From assembly GCF_000764535.1 (NCBI RefSeq), contig NZ_CP009571.1:62001-126000 (forward strand): a stretch of DNA of 64,000 nt. The letters run 5' to 3'. The position numbers and the translations under genes are program-made. Under the pieces are notes generated by a model. The model had not been told where the DNA came from. It did no database searches and was given only the letters and a program-made list of their open reading frames with translations. The stretch is from Sphingomonas taxi (GTDB lineage Bacteria > Pseudomonadota > Alphaproteobacteria > Sphingomonadales > Sphingomonadaceae). This document shows, piece by piece, positions 52,701-60,794 of this stretch; position 1 is the first letter of the stretch; the number at the start of each line of letters is the position of its first letter.

Positions 52701-53205
52701 CCGCATATTCGCCCTGGTCGTGGACCGTTTCGGTGCGGACGTAGCCGTTCGCCTGCAACAGCCGGGCGAGATCGTCGCGATCGATCCGCGCGCCGGGCTC
52801 CAGCGTCGCGACGAGCTGGCGGATGCGGAACGGCGTCAGCACGCGCTGCGTCGCCGCATTGGCGGTGGTGAGGACGAGTTGCGGCGTCTTCTTGGGGCGC
52901 TGCAACTGCCACAAGGCCGCGATCCGCTCCGCCATGATGCGCAGCGTCGGGCTGGCGCGATCATAGGGCAGGCAATCCCACGCCGGGAAGCTGATGACCT
53001 CCAGCTCGGGCGCGAAGAACGCCGCCGTCGCCGCGACCGCGCGCATTGCCGCATCGTCCGGCGCGACGAACACCGCACGGCCGCCCTTGCCGCTATGCGC
53101 CGCGGCGCGCGCGAGATCGGCGAGCAGCGACGGCTGGAACCCGGCGGGCACGCCGGCGAGCGTCAACGGGGATTTGGCGGACAGGATCGTCTTCAGATCG
53201 GGCAT
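49723..53205 (-). CDS. mfd: Transcription-repair coupling factor Mfd
   Basis: 1160 residues from MPDLKTILSAKSPLTL; upstream codons belong to a palindromic repeat. The protein frees RNA polymerase stalled at lesions and recruits UvrA. Domains in order: UvrB-like N-terminal module, RNA-polymerase-interacting CarD-like domain (near residue 500, GDLVVHSDHGIGKYLGL), RecG-like translocase with Walker A GDVGFGKTE (about residue 640), DEEQ box (about 741) and motifs VSTTIIESGIDI and QLRGRVGRS, then the C-terminal TRCF domain. The start lies beside sdhE and recG, the usual alphaproteobacterial neighbourhood. Confidence 0.97.
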   Translation of the reverse strand: MPDLKTILSAKSPLTLAGVPAGFQPSLLADLARAAAHSGKGGRAVFVAPDDAAMRAVAATAAFFAPELEVISFPAWDCLPYDRASPTLRIMAERIAALWQLQRPKKTPQLVLTTANAATQRVLTPFRIRQLVATLEPGARIDRDDLARLLQANGYVRTETVHDQGEYAVRGGILDLFPSGEEQALRLDFFGDEIETVRTFSPEDQRTTGRIDGFTLLPASEALLDEESIKRFRTRYRDKFGATATGDPLYQAISDGRRLAGMEHWLPLFEEKLATLFDHLSADDVVVRDFGVTGAAEGRMESIADYYENRQRAEAAQPGSYRPLAAKTLYLDAKEWAASLDAARAHLTTPFHEPESATVLDFDVDGPRDFGPERSASANVYEAVVDHLKGLRKAGKKPVLASYSVGARERLGNLLKDHGLHGGKAADSWQEALGVADTGKSAGVALVVLPLDHGFTAPDVAVLTEQDMLGDRLVRRAKRKKSADAFLAEIAALTPGDLVVHSDHGIGKYLGLTSIPVGKSPHDCVAVEYAGGDKLFVPVENLEVLSRYGSNEEGASLDRLGGEAWQRRKSKMKERIREIAGELIKTAAERALHPGDVLEPDVSGYPSFVDRFPYAETDDQDRAIEDVLGDLSAGKPMDRLIVGDVGFGKTEIALRAAFVAAMAGKQVAVVCPTTLLARQHYNNFSARFEGFPMNMGRLSRLVPAGEAKAVKEGLAGGTVDVVIGTHALLAKNIDFKRLGLVIVDEEQRFGVTHKERLKALRADVHMLTLTATPIPRTLQMAMSGIRELSVIQTPPVDRLAVRTYVIPWDPVVLREALLREHYRGGQSFIVTPRVADLPDLEEYLRNEVPEIRYVVAHGQMSPTEVEERMSAFYDKKFEVLVSTTIIESGIDIASANTIIVNRADRFGLAQLYQLRGRVGRSKTRAYAYLVTPPERQMTETAEKRLKVLSDLDSLGAGFQLASHDLDIRGAGNLLGDEQSGHIKEVGYELYQSMLEEAIMDAKAGGMALRPRDFSPQITVDAPILIPDDYVPDLDLRMGLYRRLNELEDNREIEAFAAEMIDRFGPLPDATDNLIRVIEIKLNARKACIAKMDVGPRGVLVGFHDDTPPNVPGLLAYVERLNGVAKLRPDSKLVLQRAWPDAKSRLHGALQLSKGLAKAAG

Positions 53206-53302
53206 TTTTTTCTCGGTTGGGCGCCTTTGCGGACGAGGTGCCGGCAGATGGCATGAACGAAATGGGTCGGCCGATGGAGCAGGTAGCTCGCCCCCATATT
53301 CC

Positions 53303-53412
53303 CCGTCACCCCGGACTTGTTCCGGGGTCCACCCCGCGGCGGGGAGCGGGGCTGGAGGCGTGAGCGGACCCCTGCGGTCCGGTGGACCCCGGAACAAGTC
53401 CGGGGTGACGGG
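53303..53412. repeat. Perfect 32-bp inverted repeat (GTCACCCCGGACTTG family)
   Basis: The arms CCCGTCACCCCGGACTTGTT... and their exact complement flank 46 bases. The same repeat type occurs again behind recG. Translated, it gives spurious HPGLVPGST-like peptides that commonly pollute sphingomonad ORF sets. Confidence 0.8.
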
Positions 53413-53448
53413 TGGAGGCGGCGAGACCTTCGCAAACCGCCGACAGTG

Positions 53449-53715
53449 TCAGCGGCTGACCGGCACGTAGCTCAGCGAACGCATCTGCATCATCATCGGC
53501 CCGTCCCATTCGGGCGGGCAGGGCAGCGATCCGATCGCCCAGCCCATGATGTCGACATCCTGCTCCTCCAGCAGCGTTTCGAACCAGTCGAGCTGTTCCG
53601 GCGTCCAGTCCGCGCCGTGCGCGTCGAAGAAGCCGCCGATCATCAGATCGGCCTCCTTGGTGCCGCGATGCCAGGCACGGAACTTCATGCGCTTGAGGCG
53701 GGTGGCGTGATCCAT
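53449..53715 (-). CDS. sdhE: Succinate dehydrogenase flavinylation factor SdhE (DUF339)
   Basis: 88 residues from MDHATRLKRMKFRAWHRG, preceded by a TGGGA stretch; an ATG four codons earlier is an alternative. The RGxxE motif in HRGTKEAD is the key element for FAD attachment to SdhA. MIGGFFDAHG, the helix TPEQLDWFETLLEEQDVDIMGWAIG and the WDGPMMMQM end match the five-helix SdhE fold. It is encoded between mfd and recG, as in most alphaproteobacteria, and divergent from recG. Confidence 0.94.
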   Translation of the reverse strand: MDHATRLKRMKFRAWHRGTKEADLMIGGFFDAHGADWTPEQLDWFETLLEEQDVDIMGWAIGSLPCPPEWDGPMMMQMRSLSYVPVSR

Positions 53716-53787
53716 CGACAATCCCATGCAAATAGCCCGGCAACCGCTGGCCGCGGCGGTCGGGTACGGTATAGCGGTCATGTAGTC

Positions 53788-55839
53788 ATGCGCCCCGATA
53801 TCCTCAATCCGCTGTTCGCCGAGGTCACCGCCCTGAAGGGGGTCGGCCCCGGCCTCGCCAAGCCGCTCGACCGGCTCGGCCTCGCCCGCGTCGTCGACGT
53901 CGCCTTCCATCTGCCCAGCGGCTGGATCGATCGCCTGCCGCGCGACGAGCTGGACCATGCCGATGCCGGCCGCATCATCGCTATCACTTTGATTCCACGC
54001 GATTATAAGACGAGCACCGGCCGCGGCCCAACCCGCGTCCAGGCCACCGACGCGGCCGGCAATAGCGTGAACTTAGTGTATTTTGGCGGCTCGTCGGGCT
54101 GGGTGAAGAAGCTGCTGCCGCTCGGCGAGCCGCGTCGCGTGTCGGGCAAGCTCGAAAGCTACGGCGAGACGCTCCAGATCATCCATCCGGACCTCGGCGA
54201 ACCCGACGAGCTCTTCCGCGAGCGCGAGGCGATCTACCCGCTGTCCGAGGGGCTGACCTCGCGCCGCCTCGCCGGCTTCGCCGCGCAGGCGATCGAGCGC
54301 GCGCCCGAGCTGGCCGAATGGATCGAGCCCGGCCTCAAGGCCAAGCGCGGCTGGCCCGACTGGCGCGAGGCCTTGCAGCGCATCCACGCCGACCCCGCCG
54401 ACAAGACCGCCCGCGAGCGTCTCGCCTATGACGAGATCTTCGCCAACCAGCTCGCGATGACGCTGGTCCGCGCCGATACGCGCAAGCGGCGGGGCAGGGC
54501 GCTGGTCGGCGACGGCCGGCTGCGCGACCTGCTGCGCCTGCCCTACACACCGACCGGCGCGCAGACCCGCTCGGTGGCGGAGATCGAGGGCGACCTCGCC
54601 CAGACCGCGCCGATGCTGCGGCTGCTGCAAGGCGATGTCGGCTCGGGCAAGACGCTGGTCGCCGCCATGTCCCTCCTGATCGCGGTCGAGGCCGGCGCGC
54701 AGGGCGCGATGCTCGCGCCCACCGAGATCCTCGCCCGCCAGCATTACGACAGCCTGCGCAAACTGCTCGCCGGCCTGCCGATCGAGATCGCCGTCCTCAC
54801 CGGCCGCGACAAGGGCAAGGCACGCGAGGCGACGCTGATGGCGCTCGCCAGCGGCGAAATCGACATCCTCGTCGGCACCCATGCGATCTTCCAGGAGGCG
54901 GTCGGCTACAAGGACCTCGGCCTCGTCGTCGTCGACGAGCAGCATCGCTTCGGCGTCGCGCAGCGCATGCTGTTGCAGGCCAAGGGCAAGGCACCGCCGC
55001 ATCTGCTCGCGATGACCGCGACGCCGATCCCGCGCACGCTGACGCTCGCGCAATATGGCGAGATGGACGTCAGCCGCTTGGACGAGATGCCGCCCGGCCG
55101 CGAGCCGATCGAGACGCGCGTCGTCTCGGAAGACCGGCTCGACGAGGTGGTCAATGCGATCGGCCGCCATATGGCCGACGGCGGTCAGGCCTATTGGGTC
55201 TGCCCGTTGGTCGAGGAAAGCGAGAAGAGCGACCTCGCCGCCGCCGAGATGCGCGCCGAGACGCTGCGCAACCGCTTCGGCGAGCGGATCGGCGTCGTCC
55301 ACGGCCGGATGAAGCCCGCCGAGAAGGACGCGGTGATGGAGGCGTTCGCCGCCAACCGGCTCAGCGTGCTCGTCGCGACGACGGTGATCGAGGTCGGCGT
55401 CGATGTGCCCAATGCAACGCTGATCGTCATCGAGCACGCCGACCGCTTCGGTCTCGCCCAGCTCCACCAGTTGCGCGGCCGAGTCGGGCGGGGCGGCGGG
55501 CTTTCGCGCTGCCTGCTGCTGCGCGGTGCCTCGCTGAGCGAGACGTCGCGCGCGCGGCTCGCCCTGATGCGCGAAAGCAATGACGGCTTCCGCATCGCCG
55601 AGGAGGATCTGCGCCTGCGCGGCGGCGGCGAACTGCTCGGCACGCGCCAGTCGGGCGAGGTGACCTTCCGCCTCGCGCTCCCCGAGATGCTCGCCGACCT
55701 GCTGCAATGCGCGCAGGACGACGCCCGGTTGCTGATCGATCGCGACGGGGGCCTTGAAGGGCCGAGAGGGCAGGCGGCGCGCGTGGCGCTCTACCTGTTC
55801 GACCGCGATGCCGGGGTCGCGCTGCTGCGATCGGGGTGA
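53788..55839 (+). CDS. recG: ATP-dependent DNA helicase RecG
   Basis: 683 residues, normal for RecG, which reverses stalled forks and migrates branched DNA. The start MRPDILNPLFAEVTALKGVGP leads into the wedge/OB domain (residues about 55-150). The helicase core has Walker A GDVGSGKT (about residue 284), VVDEQHRFGV (about 382), TATPIPRTL, and motifs ATTVIEVGVDVPNATLIVIEHADRFGLAQLHQLRGRVGR. The longer upstream frame crosses the sdhE gene and is not used. The sdhE gene is divergent with about 70 bp between starts. Confidence 0.97.
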   Translation: MRPDILNPLFAEVTALKGVGPGLAKPLDRLGLARVVDVAFHLPSGWIDRLPRDELDHADAGRIIAITLIPRDYKTSTGRGPTRVQATDAAGNSVNLVYFGGSSGWVKKLLPLGEPRRVSGKLESYGETLQIIHPDLGEPDELFREREAIYPLSEGLTSRRLAGFAAQAIERAPELAEWIEPGLKAKRGWPDWREALQRIHADPADKTARERLAYDEIFANQLAMTLVRADTRKRRGRALVGDGRLRDLLRLPYTPTGAQTRSVAEIEGDLAQTAPMLRLLQGDVGSGKTLVAAMSLLIAVEAGAQGAMLAPTEILARQHYDSLRKLLAGLPIEIAVLTGRDKGKAREATLMALASGEIDILVGTHAIFQEAVGYKDLGLVVVDEQHRFGVAQRMLLQAKGKAPPHLLAMTATPIPRTLTLAQYGEMDVSRLDEMPPGREPIETRVVSEDRLDEVVNAIGRHMADGGQAYWVCPLVEESEKSDLAAAEMRAETLRNRFGERIGVVHGRMKPAEKDAVMEAFAANRLSVLVATTVIEVGVDVPNATLIVIEHADRFGLAQLHQLRGRVGRGGGLSRCLLLRGASLSETSRARLALMRESNDGFRIAEEDLRLRGGGELLGTRQSGEVTFRLALPEMLADLLQCAQDDARLLIDRDGGLEGPRGQAARVALYLFDRDAGVALLRSG

Positions 55840-55931
55840 CGCGCCCAGAGCAGCGTGCCGTATCCTCCCCCCTTGTGGGCAGGGCTATCGCATATGGACG
55901 TCTGTAAGATTTGATGATTTCCAAAACCACT

Positions 55932-56014
55932 CCGTCACCCCGGCTTTGCGCCGGGGTCCCGCTTCTTTGGACGGTGCGAAGAAGCGGGATGCCGGATCAA
56001 GTCCGGCATGACGG
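55932..56014. repeat. Inverted repeat of the GTCACCCCGG family behind recG
   Basis: Left arm CCGTCACCCCGGCTTTGCGC and right arm ending CGGCATGACGG pair imperfectly; the inner arms CGCTTCTT/AAGAAGCG are perfect around an 11-base loop. It is related to the 32-bp arms between mfd and sdhE. Confidence 0.7.
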
Positions 56015-56112
56015 GATGTAAATACCGTCGCAGCACGCCGAATAGTCATCTGCGATTGCCCCGCCCCGCAAGGGGAGGACAAAGCGGGAGCCCCGCGATC
56101 CCCCAGGAACCG

Positions 56113-56421
56113 CTACCCTGCCATCGCCCCCAGCACGGCATGATAGCGGTTCGCGGGGATCGGCCGCTCCAACTGGCAGCCGATCCGGCCGCCCAGCGCC
56201 CAGCGCACGACGACGCGGACGTCGCCCACCGCGGGCAGCCGGATGAAGAGCCAGTCGCCGGCACCCACCGCCACGTCGCTGCGGATCATCAGACCCGACG
56301 GCGACAGATTGACGATCAGCACCGTGACGCGACGCTCGTCGGCGAGCATCGCGCTGCTGCGATGATGCACCTCGTCGCGCGGTTCGCTGCGGTCGTCGGA
56401 CAGGGTCGCTGCAATCACCAC
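56113..56421 (-). CDS. PilZ-domain protein
   Basis: 102 residues made of one PilZ domain, a c-di-GMP receptor fold. The N-terminal SEPRDEVHHRSSAML carries an RxxxR-like element, and VLIVNLSPSGLMIRSD contains the NxSxxG motif that together form the ligand site. It then continues as GDWLFIRLPAVGDVRVVVRWALGGRIGCQLERPI, a typical PilZ strand pattern. No output domain is attached. It may act through protein contacts. An upstream GGAGG-like site precedes the start. Confidence 0.88.
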   Translation of the reverse strand: MVIAATLSDDRSEPRDEVHHRSSAMLADERRVTVLIVNLSPSGLMIRSDVAVGAGDWLFIRLPAVGDVRVVVRWALGGRIGCQLERPIPANRYHAVLGAMAG

Positions 56422-56494
56422 CAGACTCCTCCGAAACGATCCTACTCCAGACCATTTCGGACTTATCCCTACAGGGTGATGCGTTTACGAGTCC

Positions 56495-57724
56495 TTACCG
56501 TGCCGGGGTGAGCAGCCCGTGCAGCTTCTTGCCCGCCGACACCCGCACCTCGGCCTCGCCGAGCGCGATCGTCGCCGCCTCGTCGCTCACCTTCTCGCCG
56601 TCGATGCGCGCGCCGCCACCAGCGATCAGCCGCCGTGCCTCGCCCTTCGACTTGGCGAAGCCGAGCGCGACCAAAGCATCGACCACCGCGATCGACTCTC
56701 CGGATACCGCAACGCTCGGCAAGGCATCGCCGCTTGTGCCCTCCTCGAAGGTGCGCCGCGCCGTCTCCGCCGCCTGTTCCGCCGCCGCACGACCGCGGCA
56801 CATCGCGGTCGCCTCGTTGGCGAGCACCTTCTTCGCCTCGTTGATCTCCGCCCCCGGCAACGCCTCCAGACGCGCGATCTCGTCGAGCGGCAGGTCGGTG
56901 AACAATCGCAGGAAGCGGCCGACGTCGCGATCGTCGGTGTTGCGCCAGAATTGCCAGTAATCGAAATGCGGCAATTGATCCTCGTGCAGCCACACCGCAC
57001 CGGCCATCGTCTTGCCCATCTTGCCGCCGTCGGCGGTGGTGATCAGCGGCGTGGTGACGCCGAACACCTCGGTGCCATCCATGCGGCGGGCCAGCTCGAT
57101 GCCGTTGACGATATTGCCCCATTGATCGCTGCCGCCCATCTGCAACCGGCAGTTCGCACGCCGCGACAGTTCGAGAAAGTCATAGGCCTGCAGGATCATG
57201 TAATTGAATTCGAGGAAGCTCAGCGATTGCTCGCGGTCGAGCCGCAGCTTGACCGAGTCGAACGACAGCATCCGGTTGACCGAGAAATGCTGGCCGACGT
57301 CGCGCAGGAACGGGATATATTCCAGCCGGTCGAGCCATTCGGCATTGTCGACCATCACCGCATCGGTGGGGCCGTCGCCGAAGGTCAGGAAGCGCTCGAA
57401 GATCCGCTTGATCGACGCGACGTTCGCCTTGATGCCATCCTCACCGAGCAGCTTGCGCGCCTCGTCCTTGAAGCTGGGATCGCCGATCTTGCCGGTACCG
57501 CCGCCCATCAGCACGATCGGCTTGTGGCCGGTCTGCTGGAGCCGGCGCAGCAACATGATCTGGACGAGGCTGCCGACATGGAGCGACGGCGCGGTCGGAT
57601 CGAAGCCGATATAGCCCGGCACCACCGTCTTCGTCGCGAGCGCATCGAGCGCGGCGGCATCGGTGAGCTGGTGGATATAGCCGCGCGAGGCGAGCGTGCT
57701 CAGCAGGTCGGACTGGTAGGTCAT
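56495..57724 (-). CDS. tyrS: Tyrosyl-tRNA synthetase
   Basis: 409 residues, class I synthetase of the bacterial TyrRS type. Markers: [16 protein letters not shown] with the HIGH-like [33 protein letters not shown], and the KMSKS-like GGKMGKTM at about residue 236. The C-terminal S4 RNA-binding domain spans about residues 345-409 ([22 protein letters not shown]). The gene is presumably transcribed alone; the divergent side carries the lipoprotein gene's 3' end. Confidence 0.97.
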   Translation of the reverse strand: MTYQSDLLSTLASRGYIHQLTDAAALDALATKTVVPGYIGFDPTAPSLHVGSLVQIMLLRRLQQTGHKPIVLMGGGTGKIGDPSFKDEARKLLGEDGIKANVASIKRIFERFLTFGDGPTDAVMVDNAEWLDRLEYIPFLRDVGQHFSVNRMLSFDSVKLRLDREQSLSFLEFNYMILQAYDFLELSRRANCRLQMGGSDQWGNIVNGIELARRMDGTEVFGVTTPLITTADGGKMGKTMAGAVWLHEDQLPHFDYWQFWRNTDDRDVGRFLRLFTDLPLDEIARLEALPGAEINEAKKVLANEATAMCRGRAAAEQAAETARRTFEEGTSGDALPSVAVSGESIAVVDALVALGFAKSKGEARRLIAGGGARIDGEKVSDEAATIALGEAEVRVSAGKKLHGLLTPAR

Positions 57725-57778
57725 CCGCGCCGGTTAGCAAGCGACGCGACGCCCGTCACCCTCCGCAGCTGCCGGAAG

Positions 57779-58915
57779 TTACCGCCTTGGCAATTGGCTC
57801 TGCGGATCGACCGGTGTGCGGCCCTTGCGCAACTCGAAATGCAGTTCGGGCTGGTCGGCGAAGCCGGTGTCGCCCGACAGCGCGATCGTTTGGCCGCGCT
57901 TGACGCTCTGCCCGCGCTGGACGAGCAGCTTGGCGGCATGGCCGTAGACGCTGGTCCAGCCGTTGCCATGGCGGACGATGACGAGCCCGCCGAGTGCGGC
58001 GATGCCGTCACCGGCATAAGCGACGACCCCGTCGGCGGTCGCATGGACCGGCGTCGATACCGGCACCGCGATCTTGATCCCGTCGTTGCGTTCGCCGCTC
58101 TTGCCCGGCCCGAAGCGGCGGACGACCTTGCCGTCGACCGGCCAGACGAAGCCGCCCTGCAACCGTGCCGGCGCCGCGACGACGGCGGTCGGTGGCAGCA
58201 CGCGGCCGGGGTTGGCGACCGGCTTGGCGGGGGCCTGACGCGGTGCCGCCGCGGGCTCGCCACCGGTCAGGATGTCGTCGATGTCGAGCTTGAACGCCGC
58301 CGCGCGATCGGCACGGCTCGGCGCGGCGCCGGGATCGCCGGGAATCAGCACGCGCTGCCCGGCGCGCAGCACATAGGGTTCCTCGAGCGCATTGGCGGCG
58401 ACGATGCGCGACCATTCGACGCCATAGGCGCGGGCGATGGCGATGCCCGTCTCGCCGGGACGGACGAGGTGATAGCGCCCGCCCGGGATGGTCAGCCGCT
58501 GGCTGGCGCGGATCGTATAGGGCGGCGCCAGTCCGTTCGCGCGCGCGATCGCCTCCGATCCCGCGCCGGTACGCTCGGCGACGCGGCGCAGCGAATCGCC
58601 CGGCGCGACGACATAGCTCTGCTCGGCGACGACCCGCGCATCGGGCGTGACCGGCCGTGCCTCCCACGCCGGGCGCGCCGTGCGCGGCATCGCGACATCG
58701 CCGCGTGCGGCGGGACGGGTCGGCGGCAGGTGGCGAACGGGCGGGGTTGACCGCGGCGGCGGCGGTTCGTTGCGCGGCGCGGGTTCGCTATACTGTGGGA
58801 CGCGTTGCGGCGGCGGCGCGCGCTCCACCGACGGCGGTGCGTCGACGCTCGGGATACAGGCGGACAGCGTCAGGCCGGCGAGCGCCAGACTGCCTGCGAT
58901 CCGCCCCCGCACCAT
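57779..58915 (-). CDS. LysM / LytM (M23-like) lipoprotein, NlpD-type amidase activator candidate
   Basis: 378 residues. The start MVRGRIAGSLALAGLTLSAC gives a lipobox (LSAC). After a Pro-rich linker come two LysM domains (YVVAPGDSLRRVAERTG and YHLVRPGETGIAIARAYG) and a C-terminal LytM domain from about residue 265. The last zinc His pair region is kept (HGNGWTSVYGH), but the first His/Asp positions read ERNDGIKI instead of HxGxD, so metal binding is probably lost. This pattern fits EnvC/NlpD regulators of cell-division amidases. Four bases separate it from serS upstream. Confidence 0.88.
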   Translation of the reverse strand: MVRGRIAGSLALAGLTLSACIPSVDAPPSVERAPPPQRVPQYSEPAPRNEPPPPRSTPPVRHLPPTRPAARGDVAMPRTARPAWEARPVTPDARVVAEQSYVVAPGDSLRRVAERTGAGSEAIARANGLAPPYTIRASQRLTIPGGRYHLVRPGETGIAIARAYGVEWSRIVAANALEEPYVLRAGQRVLIPGDPGAAPSRADRAAAFKLDIDDILTGGEPAAAPRQAPAKPVANPGRVLPPTAVVAAPARLQGGFVWPVDGKVVRRFGPGKSGERNDGIKIAVPVSTPVHATADGVVAYAGDGIAALGGLVIVRHGNGWTSVYGHAAKLLVQRGQSVKRGQTIALSGDTGFADQPELHFELRKGRTPVDPQSQLPRR

Positions 58916-58919
58916 GCCG

Positions 58920-60200
58920 TCAGCGCTTGGCTTCGAGCCGGTCGAGCCCGCCGAGATACGGCTGGAGCACCGCCGGCACTGCGACCGAGCCGTCCGCCTG
59001 CTGGTAATTCTCCAGCACCGCGACCAGCGTCCGGCCGACCGCCAGCCCCGAGCCGTTGAGCGTGTGAACGAAGCGCGGCGCCTTCTCGCCCTCGGCACGG
59101 TAGCGCGCGTTCATCCGCCGCGCCTGGAAGTCGCCGCAGGTCGAGCAGCTCGAAATCTCGCGATACGTATCCTGTCCCGGCAGCCAGACCTCGAGGTCAT
59201 AGGTGCGCCGCGCGGTAAAGCCCATGTCGCCCGCGCACAGCAGCATCCGCCGATAGGGTAGCTCAAGCGCGTCGAGGATGCTCTCGGCACAGTGCGTCAT
59301 CCGCTCGTGCTCCGCCTCGGACGCCTCCTCGGCGACGATCGACACCATCTCGACCTTGTCGAACTGATGCTGGCGGATATAGCCGCGCGTGTCGCGTCCC
59401 GCCGCGCCCGCTTCCGAGCGGAAGCAGGGCGTCAGCGCCGCGAAGCGCAGCGGCAGCTCGCCCGCGGGCAGGATCGCCTCGCGCACGATATTGGTCAGCG
59501 ACACCTCGGCGGTCGGGATCAGCCAGCGGCCGTCGGTGGTGCGGAACAGGTCTTCGGCGAATTTGGGCAATTGCCCGGTGCCGAACACCGCCTCGTCCTT
59601 GACGAGCAGCGGCGGCGCCACTTCCTCGAAGCCATGGTCGCGGGTCAGCGTGTCGAGCATGAACTGGCCGAGCGCGCGTTGCAGCCGCGCCGCCGGCCCG
59701 CGCACCAGCGTGAAGCGCGCGCCGGCGATCGCGACGCCGGTCTCGAAATCCAGGCCGATCGCTGGCCCGATCGCGTCATGTTCGCGCGCCGGGAAGGCGA
59801 AGGCTGGCGGCGTGCCGCGCTGGTGGACGACGACGTTGCCGCTCTCGTCCTCGCCGGCCGGCACGTCGGCGGCGGGCAGATTGGGCAGGGCGGCGAGCGT
59901 CGTGTTCAGCCGCTCCGCCGCATCGGCCTCGCCGGCCTCGAGCTGCGGCAGCAGATCCTTGAGCGCGGCGACCTCGGCCATCAACGCCTGTGCGCGCGCC
60001 TCGTCCTTCTGCGCCTTGGCCTGGCCGATCTGCTTCGAGAGATCGTTGCGGCGGGTCTGCGCGTCCTGTGCGGCGGCGATCGCGGCGCGGCGCGCATCGT
60101 CGAGCGACAGCAGCGCCGCGGCCTGCGGGGCGACGCCGCGGCGGGCGAGGGCGGCGTCGAAAGTGGCGGGATCGTCCCGGATGGCGCGGATGTCGTGCAT
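58920..60200 (-). CDS. serS: Seryl-tRNA synthetase
   Basis: 426 residues, the usual size of bacterial SerRS (class II). The N-terminal coiled-coil arm that contacts the tRNA-Ser variable loop spans about residues 30-105 (long Ala/Glu/Lys/Arg helix). Class II motif 2 is visible as [27 protein letters not shown] and motif 3 as [40 protein letters not shown] lies between them. The start [14 protein letters not shown] is the family consensus. It is coupled to the lipoprotein gene behind it. Confidence 0.97.
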   Translation of the reverse strand: MHDIRAIRDDPATFDAALARRGVAPQAAALLSLDDARRAAIAAAQDAQTRRNDLSKQIGQAKAQKDEARAQALMAEVAALKDLLPQLEAGEADAAERLNTTLAALPNLPAADVPAGEDESGNVVVHQRGTPPAFAFPAREHDAIGPAIGLDFETGVAIAGARFTLVRGPAARLQRALGQFMLDTLTRDHGFEEVAPPLLVKDEAVFGTGQLPKFAEDLFRTTDGRWLIPTAEVSLTNIVREAILPAGELPLRFAALTPCFRSEAGAAGRDTRGYIRQHQFDKVEMVSIVAEEASEAEHERMTHCAESILDALELPYRRMLLCAGDMGFTARRTYDLEVWLPGQDTYREISSCSTCGDFQARRMNARYRAEGEKAPRFVHTLNGSGLAVGRTLVAVLENYQQADGSVAVPAVLQPYLGGLDRLEAKR

Positions 60201-60299
60201 GATCCGGCGGCTATGCCGCCGCGCCCCCGACCGCGCAAGTCGGCAACCCCATCGCCCTCGGCGGCGTTGACCCCGAGTCCAACGATCAGGAGTAACCCG

Positions 60300-60731
60300 A
60301 TGCAGGTCCCCCACAATGCCTTCGTACTGGTCGCCGACGGCCGCAAGGCCCTGTTCTTCCGCAACGAGGGCGATGCCGAATTCCCCAACCTGCAGGTCGA
60401 ACACGCCGAGGAACGCGTCAATCCTGCCGATCGCGACCAGAAGACCGACGCCGCCGGCGGTGCCAGCGCGACGCAGATGGGCACGATGGACGAGGTCGAT
60501 TTCCATCAGCAGGAGGAGGATCGGTTCGCCGCCGACACCGCCGATATGCTCAAGCGCCGCGCACTGGCGAACGAGTTCGACTCGCTGATCATCGTCGCGC
60601 CGCCGAAGACGCTCGGCGAGTTGCGCCGCCACTATCACAAGGAGGTCAGCAACCGCCTCGCCGGCGAGCTGGCCAAGGATCTCACCGGTCATCCGGTGCC
60701 CGACATCGAGAAGGCGCTCAGCGCCGCCTGA
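60300..60731 (+). CDS. Host attachment protein family (COG5622-like)
   Basis: 143 residues from [24 protein letters not shown]. The blocks [25 protein letters not shown] and [22 protein letters not shown] match the alphaproteobacterial family annotated as required for attachment to host cells, originally linked to plant attachment in agrobacteria. The fold is probably related to archaeal release-factor-like (eRF1 domain) proteins. It is cytoplasmic with no signal peptide. A strong hairpin follows. Confidence 0.88.
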   Translation: MQVPHNAFVLVADGRKALFFRNEGDAEFPNLQVEHAEERVNPADRDQKTDAAGGASATQMGTMDEVDFHQQEEDRFAADTADMLKRRALANEFDSLIIVAPPKTLGELRRHYHKEVSNRLAGELAKDLTGHPVPDIEKALSAA

Positions 60732-60748
60732 CGACAGCCTGATGCGAC

Positions 60749-60780
60749 AAGGGGTGCCGGACGCGAGTCCGGCACCCCTT
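60749..60780. terminator. Bidirectional terminator hairpin
   Basis: A perfect 14-bp stem (AAGGGGTGCCGGAC with its complement) around GCGA lies between two convergent genes. Short A and T runs at both feet suit Rho-independent termination in either direction. Confidence 0.75.
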
Positions 60781-60794
60781 TGCCTGTCCGTCGA

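Noticed and set aside
49756-53256. Very long open frame antisense to mfd
   Set aside because: The opposite strand encodes a full-length Mfd with all motifs; the antisense product has no recognisable fold.
53281-53420. Reading frames with HPGLVPGST-type peptides
   Set aside because: They are translations of an intergenic palindromic repeat, not genes.
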